DNA of 64,000 nt from Henckelia pumila (taxonomy: Eukaryota; Streptophyta; Magnoliopsida; Lamiales; Gesneriaceae), in assembly GCF_033568475.1 (NCBI RefSeq), contig NC_133123.1, forward strand, positions 22,554,622 through 22,618,621. The letters are read 5' to 3'. Below the pieces are notes generated by a model, which saw only the letters and a program-made list of their open reading frames with translations, did not search any database and was not told the origin of the DNA. Of the stretch, positions 9,950-21,242 are shown one piece after another. A program made the position numbers and the translations under genes. Each line of letters opens with the position of its first letter. Positions within the stretch are counted from its first letter, which is position 1.

Positions 9950-10934
9950 GTTTAAAGATATAAATTCAAATGGTTAATGTTTTGAATTTTTAGGATTAAA
10001 TTAAAAATCTTTTATCAAATTAGTAGAGAAGAAGAACGGATACCGATCAAAATGAAGATGCAGACATATTTCAAAAACATTTTCTAATTAATTTTTCCCT
10101 TTCAATCATTGCTCCTTCAGAGGATATAAATATTTAATGCATAAAGTGTTTTAGATCCAGAAATTTTCTCCAAAAATTTTTATTGTTTCTTCGTGGGGAA
10201 AGAATCATAGAAAATAATTTTACTTTGAACAGATTTCCATGTTAATATATGCTTATTTGTTTATGTATATGGATACAATGGAGGAAAATTATTAAAATGT
10301 GGGGAATGATGCGCAACCAGTCTTGTTGTCATTCACTATCATTTCAAATGTTCGTAATTTACGATTATTTGTACTTTTATATTATTATATTACTTTAGAA
10401 AATTACGAGAAAAATGGTCTCAATGCATTTAACAAATGAGCGATTATACCTTAAGATATAGAAATTCAAGTGTTACATATGCTACGAGATATAATTGTCG
10501 GCTGCATCTAACAATTTGCACAATGGCTGAAGTTGGTATGTAAAAATAGCAACAAGTATCCAGCGAGCAACAAGTATCCAACACCAGGCTTCCCTCATCA
10601 CTGGAGAGTATGCACATGATCAGGAATTTTGTTTGATTTAGCATATATCTTGCTTCAAATTGTTGTTTATTCCTTTTTCTTTTGCCAATCAAAATCGTAC
10701 ATTATTGTAAATTGAGTTAAGGTTTGGGGGTTGGACTGAAATCGATTTGCCAAACTAAAATAATAATCTATAAATAAATGTTTATCACATAAATGCATGC
10801 AACAATATATAACATTTTTATTTGCTATATTACATACGCAACGCCTGTGCTTTCGTTGCTAGTATATATACTGTGTTTTCGTTGCTAGTATATATAAAAG
10901 TTCATTGTACATCTTCTATTTTCTATATCTTCTA
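9950..10934. other. Intergenic stretch, nothing recognised
   Basis: AT-rich, no supported gene. Near 10845-10890 a short stretch ending TTTCGTTGCTAGTATATATA occurs twice in tandem and resembles Helitron 3' ends, too degraded to delimit. Confidence 0.4.
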
Positions 10935-11234
10935 TCTTCTATATTATTAAATAACTACCAATTTTTGTTAAATATCTTTTATATCTTCTATCTTCTATAT
11001 TATAGGTTGGACAGAAACCGATTTGCCAATTTTTGTCTCCAAAATACCTTTATTCATAATTACCATAATTCTTTTTAAATAAAATAAATAACAACAAAAA
11101 ACATAACATTAAATATAAATTACTCAAACCTTATTATATTTCATATTAAAATTTGTTATGCACAAATATAAAACTATAGTTTATAAGATAAATATTTAAT
11201 TTATTTGCACGCATCGTGTACATATGTTTACTAG
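10935..11234 (+). mobile_element. Candidate non-autonomous Helitron
   Basis: Begins A|TCTTCTATATTATT and ends CTAG|T (11231-11234), with a small GCACG/CGTGT hairpin (11206-11219) about 11 bases before the CTAG. These match Helitron rules (5' TC, 3' hairpin then CTRR, insertion between A and T, no target duplication). No coding capacity. Left end is uncertain because the TCTTCTAT motif repeats. Confidence 0.5.
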
Positions 11235-11273
11235 TAGTATATATATATATATACACACACACCAATATATTAA

Positions 11274-11709
11274 CACTGTGTTTGGAATCACGGAATTGCA
11301 TTGGATTTGGTGGGATTTGGAATTGAAAATACCGTTTTAGTGTTTGGCAAAACGGAATTTCAAAACGGAATTGGTATTTGATGGGATTTCATGGGATTTC
11401 ATTTAACTAACTGAAATCCTTATAAAATTGGTCGGATTTCATGGGATTTCACGGGATTTGGGTTTATAAAAATAATAAAAATATTTTAATAATAAATATA
11501 TATACTTTGGTTATAAATTTTAAGTTTTCTTCAAATTTTTTTTACAAAATATCATTTATATAAAATTTATACTATCAAATTCCAAAATATATTTTAATTT
11601 TTTTCCAAACACCAAAATGGAATTCAAATTCCATATATTTAAAATCCAATTCCAAATTCAATTTCAATTCCAAATCCAAATCCTATTTTTTAGGTATCCA
11701 AACACACTG
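11274..11709. mobile_element. Tourist-like (PIF/Harbinger) MITE
   Basis: 436 bp with terminal repeats CACTGTGTTTGGA and TCCAAACACACTG, flanked by TAA at 11271-11273 and 11710-11712. The interior repeats GGAATTT/AAATTCC-type motifs inward from both ends. Non-coding. Confidence 0.8.
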
Positions 11710-11712
11710 TAA

Positions 11713-12310
11713 GAGGGTATTTGGCTAAATTTATTAAAAAAAGCTTATAAGCTTCTAGAGCTTAAAAGCTGTTTTATGAGCTTATAAACTGTCAAGACTT
11801 ATTTTAAAAATAAGCTGTTAAAGTGTTTTGGTAAAACTATTTTAAAAAACTTAAAGATATTGATATGTTTGGTATTATAAGATCTTTTTATTGTCAAAAT
11901 TATCAAAAAAGGTATAATGCTATGAAGATAATGTTTTGAATTATACATATACGAAAATAGTTTTAGAATAAACCTATATTAAAAAAATAAAACTATTTTA
12001 ATGTTTTAATTTAGGAAATTTTATATGATTTTGAATATTTTTTTAAAATAATATTTAATATTTAATGGGCGCAGGATATGATGGAGATTTATGAAAATAT
12101 TCAAGGATATTTTGGAGAGATAGAATGTTAAAATATTCAAAAAAAAGTAAGACCCCCTTACTTTTTTAAAAACAACTTATAAGCTGTCAAACAACTTATT
12201 TTGATAGCTTATAAGCTGTTTGGAAAATTATTACCAAACAAATAGCTTATAAGCTGTAAAACAACTTATAAGCTGTTTTGTAGAGCTTATAAACTCAGCC
12301 AAACACCGTC
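11713..12310. mobile_element. Second Tourist-like MITE, abutting the first
   Basis: 598 bp with terminal repeats GAGGGTATTTGGCT and AGCCAAACACCGTC, flanked by TAA at 11710-11712 and 12311-12313. Subterminal AGCTTATAAGCT palindromes recur on both sides. It shares one TAA with the MITE on its left, so one of the two inserted at the other's target duplication. Confidence 0.82.
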
Positions 12311-12561
12311 TAAGTCTCATCTCCCTAGACCGACTATTTGGTAGGGTGGTGTGTCTTGGTCTTCTTTTCTTTAATTTTTCATTTTCGTGTTTGTTTGTTT
12401 TGTTTTGTTTGTCTATACAAATTGTTTGTAGATTGGTGTTGTCAAAATCAAAATTGCAACATGATCCCTAAATTTTTTTTTTATAATTATGATATTACCC
12501 ATATTATAATATAAATCAAATTTAATTAAAAAATACTGGTTGAGTGCTCGCATCAAAACAC

Positions 12562-12563
12562 TA

Positions 12564-12617
<54 letters not shown>
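12562..12617. repeat. (AT)n microsatellite
   Basis: About 28 TA units just after CACTAG. The preceding GTGCTCGCATCAAAACACTAG resembles a Helitron-like end but no partner end is recognised. Confidence 0.9.
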
Positions 12618-12621
<4 letters not shown>

Positions 12622-13180
12622 TTTTGATTAAAAAAACACTAGTATATATAAAGGTTCATTGTCCATGAATTTATGATACGATCAGAAATACTACTTATAA
12701 AATAGAATATGCCAGTAGTAACTAATTTGGATATTCTAATTGCATCAAATAAAATTTCATAAAATAAACATATTAATTAATAATTTTATTTTTATTTAAT
12801 ATAAATTTTTTTTAAAAAAATATTTAATATAAAGTTATTAAAATAGTAGAATTACTTTGAATCCAAATAGAAGTCACCATTCACCAATCGTAGCAATAGA
12901 TAAATAATTATAAAGCTCATTTTTTACGCTAAAATCTCACTTATCAGAGTTCTTACTTCCAAATCCTTTTGCAATCCCCAAATACTAGGGTTTGTAATTT
13001 TTAATCCACCCCGAGCGTGGATTCCATATTTCTTATCCCCATAAATATTCAATTTTCCAGATCAAACGATTTTCCTGAATCCAATCGCGCGCGATCTCAT
13101 AAAAAACCCTTGTTTCTTTCAATTAACTTAGACATTTCCTGATTTTCACTGTAGTTCGACCTTCTGCCGTGTAATTAATC

Positions 13181-16100
13181 ATGGATGTGGATGGAGGAAG
13201 ACGGATTTTCAGTAGACTCGGGCCGTCGTCTTCGAGCGATAGTGGGAGCAATAACAAGCAGCAAAAAGTCTGTTTTTTTTGGAGACAAGGGAAGTGCGCG
13301 AAATTCCCGTGCCCATATTTGCACAGCGAGTTGCCGCCCGCGGTGAATGGGAAGAGGGCGGCGAATCAGGGGTTCGGTACGGACGATAAGTATCGAGCCG
13401 GTGGAGGATTGAGGAGAACCGGGAACAATAATTATTTTAGTAATAACAGTAACACGTGGGGCAGAGAGCAATCGCGGCAGCCTGCCAGTGGCGATAGGAC
13501 GGCGATAAAGAAGATTGAGAAATTGTGTAATTATTGGATGGCGCAAGGGAGCTGTAGATTTGGGGATACTTGTAAATACTTGCATCAGTGGTCTACGGGA
13601 GATTGCTTTTCGCTTTTGACGCCACTTGAAGGCCATCAGCAGGTTATCTTTGCTACGTTTCTCACAGTTACAAAAGGATCGCCGTTTGTTGTGAATTGGA
13701 GTTTGAAGTCATTGTTGGATTTTTCTTTTACTTGGATTGTATAATTATTTTATTTAGCTGAAGATTATGCGATGTTTTACTATGTGGATTTATAATTTTA
13801 TATCCTGGAATTCTTTGGTTTGTCAATTTCTCAGACGGTGTTGCCATTGATTTATCTGTGTTAAAATGGCGGTGGCGGCGCGATTCACCGCCTCGGCCAC
13901 CTAGGTACTGCCTGGGCAGTCGAATTTCTTTTAACTATTTATATATATAATTATATATAATCATGCAATACATGTATACATTAAATATTGGTGATTGAGT
14001 TGGCTATTATATTTTTAAACAAAATTGTATAATGCATTAAAAATAAGTTTTTGACCGCCAAAAAAACTGCCTAAGGCTAAGGCAGTGGGGCAATGGCCCC
14101 TCGACCACCATTTAAGACTCTGATCCATCTTGGTTTTAATGAAAAACATGACCTAGTTAATATGATTGATATTGCTGTTTTTCCTTAGATAAATGTTGTG
14201 TTCTTTGGTGCTTTGGTGTATAATGGATAGTTTATTTTATTGCATTTTCGTTCACAAAAATTCTTAATGGCATGTTATTGAGTTAGCATTACTCGTTGCA
14301 ATATGTCTTAAACGTTGTCTTACTTTTGTCTTGAAACAAAAAAATTTCAACCAGGTTGTTACTGGGATTGCTTTGCCCTCTGGGTCAGATAAGCTGTACA
14401 CTGGGAGTCAAGATGAGACTGTTAGAGTTTGGGACTGCCAGTCTGGTCAGGTTGTTTACATTTCAATTTTCTTTCCTTAACAGTTGATTTGCATATATTA
14501 CTTGTGTTTAGAGACCGAATATTGGAAGTGTAGACTGCAGCTTGCTGATGATTGTTTACATGATTTCACAATTTAAAACCTAAATTTAAATAGAATCAAT
14601 TATCAACTTGACATATGTTAATGTGGTTGAGATACTCTGAGCTAAGTAAAATTGGGAGGTGTTGTACATAGATAATGAATAAATGCACAAGATACAGAAA
14701 CTATTGGATTGGGTTGATTCATATCAACTCCTATGACTCGTGTCAACTTACATTGCATGGTTTAGATATTTTCTTACTCACTTTGGTCTTTTGATTACTG
14801 GATTCTCAATGACATGAATAGTTGTACTTAACCAATTTGTGGTTCTTTTTCCTTTCTATTTTACCACAGCTAGCAGGTGTAGTGAATTTAGGTGCTGCTG
14901 TTGGATGTATGCTAAGTGAAGGCCCTTGGGTATTTGTTGGTTTAACAAATCTTGTCAAGGTAAGATAAAAATTTAAATGCAAGCAACCACAATTACCCTT
15001 GTTTTGGCTCACCGTTGTACCGCTATGTTTATTATTCTCTTACTTGTCTAAAATAAGGCCTTATCCACTTGCTTCATTAATGTCCCATTATTTTAGTCAC
15101 TGGTTTTTTGTGTGCTGTGCTAGGCATGGAATACTCAAACTTCTGCGGAGCTCAGTTTAAATGGACCAGTTGGCCAAGTTTATTCCCTTGTTGTTGGCTA
15201 TGAGTTCCTCTTTGCTGGTACACAGGTATTTTAGCCTTTTTTTGGGATTACAAAATCGATTGTCATTTTCTATACGTTAATGAATTGTCTGCAGCTGTTT
15301 TGTTGTCCATGCACAAATATTATCTCACAATTTGAGTTGCTAGAGCCTAGAGGGATGGGCTATGACAATGTGCATGAACTGAAAGTGATTTATTGCTTGT
15401 CCTAGTCATAGATAGGGATGCACTTGCGTACACCACTAGACTGTATTAATCTGATTGTGCTCATCTACTGCAGGATGGGGCAATATTGGCATGGAAATTC
15501 AATATGGTTTCCAATTGCTTTGAACCAGCAGCATCTCTCAAGGAGCACACTCGTGCAGTTTTGTCGCTAGTTGTTGGAGGAAACAAAATGTACTCTGGTT
15601 CCATGGACCACTCTATCAAAGTAAGTTGGCCTCCTGACTCCTGAGATAAGTTCACTCATTTCTTTCCCACATCATTTCGTACTAAATTTTGCCCTTAAAA
15701 ATCTTGCTGTAAGGTGTCTGTGTGGGCCGTTCTTATTCTATGAATGTTATATGTTATATGCTCTGTGTTCAGGTATGGAGTCTGGAAACTTTACAGTGCC
15801 TACAGACGTTAACAGGGCATACAAATGTTGTGATGTCCGTTCTATGCTGGGATCAGTTTCTTTTGTCAGCTTCATTGGACAAAACTGTAAAGGTTTGTGT
15901 TCTTCCTAAAATTTGATGCTGCTCCCATCTGTATCATCTGACTTGGAAATATATCTGTAATAGATAATTGTCTTGCCTTTTTGTTGATTTCCCTATTTTG
16001 CGCAGGTTTGGGCTGTAACGGAGACTGGGAATTTGGATGTAACATATACCCATACAGAGGAATATGTATGTTTTCGTTTGTTGTTTACACATGTTTTCTT

Positions 16101-16746
16101 CTTCGTCTGAGCGGAATCATTATGAGCACAACTGCAACCGCATCTTTATATTAATCTATTACTTCATTATATTATAATTGTAATTGTAATATTACTTATA
16201 TTATTAAGAAAAAGCACCACATAATAACCATCTTGGGCTCTTGGTGTGTTTTTATGTGTTCTTCCTAAAATACCCCCATATAGATCAACACCTTTAATAT
16301 TGCTAGAAAAATATCGGTTTTTAACTGCAATTGTTTTCTGCAGGGTTTACTCACACTCTGTGGGATGCATGATTCAGAAGGCAAGCCAGTGTTGATGTGC
16401 TCTGGCAATGACAATTCCATCCGAGTTTATGATTTACCATCGTGAGTCCCATATGCTGATATACCTGTCTCTTGTTACATGATGATCCAGGCTTTGATTT
16501 CATAAGATCTCACTGAATTCTAGTCGGCCTCAACTCTACTTTAAGAACTGAGGCATGATAACTTTGATATTAATCCTTTCATGTTGGTTGTTTTTCTCTA
16601 CTAGATTTTCCGAGAGAGGGAAGATCTTTTCCCAGAAAGAGGTTCGCTCCATTCAAATTGGTCCTGGTGGTTTATTCTTCATCGGAGATGGATCCGGCCT
16701 GGTGCGAGTATGGAAGTGGTCGACTGAACCAGCTGCAGCATCATGA
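13181..16746 (+). CDS. Zinc finger CCCH and WD40 repeat protein, ZFWD type
   Basis: Nine exons by GT-AG junctions: 13181-13642, 14355-14450, 14870-14959, 15124-15225, 15474-15620, 15773-15892, 16006-16065, 16344-16441, 16605-16746; predicted protein 438 aa, normal for ZFWD proteins. Two CCCH fingers flank a glycine/asparagine-rich linker: C31-X7-C39-X4-C44-X3-H48 and C116-X8-C125-X5-C131-X3-H135. The rest forms a WD40 propeller (LEGHQQ, GSQDETVRVWD, GSMDHSIKVW, SASLDKTVKVW, GNDNSIRVYD). Family knowledge: plant-specific nuclear ZFWD1/2-like proteins, thought to bind RNA or serve as protein scaffolds; the biochemical role is poorly defined. All phases join without a break. It converges on the SDH gene 804 bp downstream. 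Confidence 0.95.
13861..14115. mobile_element. MITE-like repeat in intron 1 of the ZFWD gene
   Basis: Inverted ends TTAAAATGGCGGTGG and CCACCATTTAA enclose GC-rich subterminal parts (GCCTCGGCCACCTAGG, GCCTAAGGCTAAGGCAG) and an AT-rich middle. It lies wholly in the intron. No clear target duplication is seen, so superfamily is undecided. Confidence 0.55.
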
Positions 16747-17550
16747 GATGCAGATGATTAACCATATATCAAATCACTTTTAACGCTATCTTGGCTCCTT
16801 CATTTTTCGCTGTACAAGTTCAAGAAAACAAACGCGAGATGAGAGGATGGCTGTTTCCATTTTTCCATTTTTCTCCAATTTTTGGGTCCTAAAGTTGGTA
16901 GTTTGATTAGAGGTTGGTTGAGTGATCTTTATGTTACCTAAATGCGAGGTGAATATAGTAAATGTGTTTGGTCTCATTCAGGCTTATGAACTTGAGCCAT
17001 TGTAATGTTTAGTGATGAATAATTGATGCTTTGCTCATCTTATTTTCTCTCTCTTCATCTTAATACCAACGTTGTATGACCTCAAACAGTCACTTCCTTG
17101 CAAGGAAAATGAATAAATTTCACACACAAGGGTCACAAAAAAATCAAGTTGTCACTTCTTTACATTGATAAAACTCTTATCATATCGATCTTGTCGAACA
17201 AAATTAACTTGTAATTTTAGATAGAAGGTGGACAGGAAGCTAGGACAACTTTAAATTCCCCCTCATTGACAAAAGTGGTTGACAAACCTATTTTTCTCGA
17301 ATTTTAAATAAACTTTAAATATATAAACATATTTTTTAACCCTAAAATATGTATTCTAGGTCAAAAGGCCATTCCTGCATAAGAATTAAGAAGCATATAA
17401 AAATTGGATTTCCAAAACACCAAGAAATTTCACATTCAGAATCTGAACTTTATCTCAAGCTTACACAGAGAAAAAGGGAGGAACCAAGCTCCATCACAAA
17501 TGGAGTATAGTTATTTTATTATCTTATTGACACCATTTTTACACAACTTT
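16747..17550. other. Convergent intergenic region with 3' UTRs
   Basis: Lies between the stop codons of the plus-strand ZFWD gene and the minus-strand sorbitol dehydrogenase gene. It must hold both 3' UTRs and polyadenylation sites. No further gene or repeat is recognised. Confidence 0.6.
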
Positions 17551-19499
17551 CTACAGATTAAACATGACCTTGATAGCATTACCGCCACGAGCACTCGTTT
17601 CGAACGCGTCTTCAACCTCCTTCTGAGAGAATCCGAACCTGTGGGTGATCAATGGCTTCACATCTATCTTTCCGCTCCTCAGGAACTCTATGCACAAGGG
17701 CCATGTGTTCTTGTACCGAAATATTCCCACCACGTCGACCTCCCTGCAAATTTTAAATTTTGAGCAGATCAATTATCCTATGTGTCTCGACAAGATAGAT
17801 AAAATGAAAAGAAATGGTAGATGCATTATTTTGAGGGTAAAAAGGATCTGTGATCAGATACCTTACAGCAGCGGGAGCCAGGGGGACAGTCATCTCAGTG
17901 TGACCCATACCCACAAGGCAAACTTTGCCACCTGATGAAGTGGCACCCAACGCTGTCGACATGGTTTTGGTGAATCCTGCACAGTCAAGAGTGATGTCGA
18001 TTTCTGCTCCCATAGCTTTCTTGATTTGTTCAACTTCTGCTGATACATCCTGTTTAAAATTATTATTTCCGGATGTTAATACAATAGAATGTATGTGTCG
18101 GATCACACGTCTGCTATTGTACAAAATCTAGATGTAACGATGTAAACTCAAATCTTGAATAATTGATGTAAACTGTCAAAAGTTTTTTTCTCGGATGAGG
18201 CAATAGCCACCAAACATTATGTATTTTCATTTTTCGAGTAGCAAGAAACCATGAATTTTTGTTCTTGAATAAACGAAATTCATTTGCAAAACAGCAAGAG
18301 ATACTAACGTTTATATTAGTTGAAACTTTGACAGTTTCATCAGCTCCGAGGTCCTTCGCAACAGATAGCCGATGATCATCGACATCTACGATGACGATTC
18401 TTGGAGATCCAAAAGCACGTGCCGCAAGCAACGCTACGAGCCCTATTGGTCCTGCTCCCATCACCAGCACAGTGGTCTCGGGACCAACATTGGCACGACG
18501 ACATGCGTGAACCCCAACACTCAAGGGCTCACACATCGCACCCTCCTCCAAACTCACATTATCAGGGAGTTTAAAACACAAGTCTGCAGGATGCACAATC
18601 TGCAGTTGGGTCAAAACAGATTATTTGACACGATATAAATCTAATCGCTCGTAGCAGTACCAAAGAATAAAATGGAAACAACTGTATCTAAAACTATAAC
18701 TTTAACTATACCTGGTTTGCAAGGGAGCCATGAACAGGGGGAGTAGCAAAAAATTTCATCTCGGGGCATAGATTATACCGGCCTTCCTTACAAAGATTAC
18801 ACCGCCAACAACTGATCCCTGGTTCGACCGCCACACGGTCTCCGGCAACTAAATGCTTCACTTCAGCCCCAACTTCCTCAATTACACCAGCACACTCATG
18901 CCCAATTACCATAGGCTCTTTGACAACAAAATCTGCTAATTTCATCTCCTACAACATGAGAAAGCAATGACCTCTAAGAAAAATAGACCATGTTAAAACA
19001 ATTTAATAAATTCATATACAAAATTCGATTCCCCATAAATCAGAGCATACCAAAGACAGAAATCCACACACCAAAAAGACAAAAGTCTATATTCAAGTCA
19101 CATAGAAAGGCAGACCCCACGGATTTTTACTTTGCCTTCAGTGTGACCGAAAAATTATATTTTTCCAGAATAGGGAAAGGGTTTCACCTTGAGATAATGA
19201 ACATCACTTCCGCAGATACCCACAGCTTTCATTCTAATTCTAACATCATGGGGACCTACGAACAAACAAGAACATATAGATTGAGACACCGAATCAAATA
19301 GCGCATACAGTTAATTGCTCACGCGAATCATAAAACTAAAATCACAAAGAGAAACAACAGAGAAAGAGATCAGTGAAAGCACTAAAATACCAAGAGGCGG
19401 GAGCTTAAAAGGTAGAATCTTGAGATTGTTAACACCAAGAAGCCAAGCTGCCATGTTCTCTTCTTCACCATTTTCACGAGACATCCCACCTTTGCCCAT
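17551..19499 (-). CDS. SDH: Sorbitol (L-iditol) dehydrogenase, zinc-dependent
   Basis: Six exons on the minus strand: 19499-19391, 19255-19188, 18948-18712, 18599-18309, 18049-17862, 17743-17551; product 361 aa, nearly the length of the Arabidopsis enzyme. Start [13 protein letters not shown] matches plant SDH starts. Medium-chain dehydrogenase: catalytic zinc ligands C51, H76 and E77 (GICGSD, GHE) with E162 nearby, structural zinc cysteines 106, 109, 112 and 120 ([15 protein letters not shown]), NAD-binding GAGPIG at 186-191, and the C-terminal [10 protein letters not shown]. Reaction: NAD+-dependent oxidation of sorbitol and related polyols to ketoses such as fructose, in the cytosol. Polyol catabolism during stress recovery is known for the family. 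No defects seen. Same strand as the downstream PPR gene. Confidence 0.97.
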
Positions 19500-21242
19500 T
19501 TCTGATTGTGTGAGCAAAATACAAGGTTGATTCAATATTTATTGGATTATCTTTCAATAAAGAAAGATGGATTCTTTAACCCCAATTATTCATTCGTCAC
19601 TCTCTGTCCAGCTTTTATGTCGTTTGTTCATTGTTCGCTGACATTTATTTTATTGATGATGATGTTAGTAGATACTAGATAGATATCTGTTGCACATCAT
19701 TCAAGTCATGAAAGGCATAACACTCTTGTGAGAGGTCTCATCGTCAGACAGACGAATCAATTCTATCCATTTTTATAATAATAAATAATATTTTTAACAT
19801 TATAATATTTTTTAATGGATATCTCACATAAAAAATTTGTCTCATCAATATGACCCTTGAGACCGTCTCATAAAAATTTTTGTCAAACAAAAAAGTTAGA
19901 ATATATTACAGATGCAGGCAAATTCAGATGAAGAACACATCCTCAAAATTTTATTTTTTTTTAAAAAAAAAAATTCAATACATTCGTCAACGATCATAAT
20001 TCATAAATCCATGGACACAATGAACGATCTTCAATAAAGGAACCCAACACTTGCTTGGTGATTTTCATTCAGAATGAGTCAATGATGTCCCATCATGAAG
20101 GCTAAGTGTGCCACGTCACATAGACCTCTGGCGTCCATAAGTAAACAGTCATGCTACATCCGAAATCACTTACCTGCCAGACTCTAAACTCAGCACAAAT
20201 GCATGCTAAGCTAATGAAAATATACACTCAATTTTGTGTGTTCATCTCCGTGCCTTCAACAGAATTTGCGCATCGTGCTGTTTTGCTTGAGGGAGATCAC
20301 CCAAATCAAGCTAGTAAAATGAGTTATTCCTGAATCCCAGGATTGGAGGTGATTGCAACCTCTTCCTAGTAATTTATACAGCATGGTGGCTACTCATTCA
20401 TCAAAATCTTGACTTGCTAGCTGTTGACTAGACAGACCTGAAGTCCAAGCTGGCTGTTGGTTCATATTGGCCAGCAGGCCCAGCACCTGACTGAACTGTG
20501 TTTCTGTTTATCCAGATAACTTTTGAAAGCATGAAAATTCATTGGTCGTTCCATGAAGAATATAAGAACCAAGAAAACCATAACTCCAGCCTCTTCAGAA
20601 ACTCGCAGAGTCTGAAGCTGCACGTGGAAACTTTTTTCTATTTGATGATCGGCACCAGTTAAAGACCACACAATTTTCTTTCTTGATGAAAATTGACAAC
20701 ATGTCCAATTTTCAAACAAGTAGCATCTGCTTCAGGTTCCTACAAGCCATATTATGTCACCGACAGATGAAATTCAATAAGAACGGGAACAGTATAGAAG
20801 ATAAACCTCGACAGTTACCTATAATGTTTCAGAAAGAATCAAAACTTAGCAGCAATGTTGCTTTGCTTTCTTTTGTAAGCACTGACGGCCCGACAGGAGA
20901 ATCTTGAATAAAATCCACAAGTGAGCAAGCAATTCAATGAAGCTTGCCAGAGAAAGCAGAATTAAGCACTAAAATGACAAGATTGGTTGTTTTAATTATA
21001 AGATCTCCAGCCAAAGTCAGTTGATTTCGGTCAGTTATGAGTGACAAACTTGATGAAGTTCCAAACTGAATCCTGGGAAGTTATCTTCTTGTCCAGCTAT
21101 GAAATTCATGAGAGAGCATGAATCCAGTCCTGTCCTCTCCACGAAAAAATGAAATTCCCGATCTGTTTGACAGAGAATGGCACCGTACTTCTATCATTTG
21201 TATGGAACAATCCCATCTCTCTACACTGGCATATGAATTCGA
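19500..21242. other. Intergenic region between SDH and PPR genes
   Basis: Holds the SDH promoter, a GAGACGGTCTCA-ended repeat (19727-19870), and toward 21084-21242 the untranslated remainder of the PPR reading frame. The stretch 19900-21080 has less extreme AT content but no ORF I can assign. Confidence 0.5.
19727..19870. mobile_element. Short MITE-like repeat with GAGACGGTCTCA ends
   Basis: Ends TGTGAGAGGTCTCA and TGAGACCGTCTCA (inverted, one copy diverged) around an AT-rich core; TA follows the right end. Same family as 997-1142 and 37368-37521. Confidence 0.5.

Noticed and set aside
10444-10692. 82-aa minus-strand ORF
   Set aside because: No domain, biased composition, surrounded by AT-rich repeats.
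13643-13744. Extension of ZFWD exon 1 to the stop at 13744
   Set aside because: A GT donor after GGCCATCAGCAG joins in phase to the WD40 exon at 14355, as the family requires.
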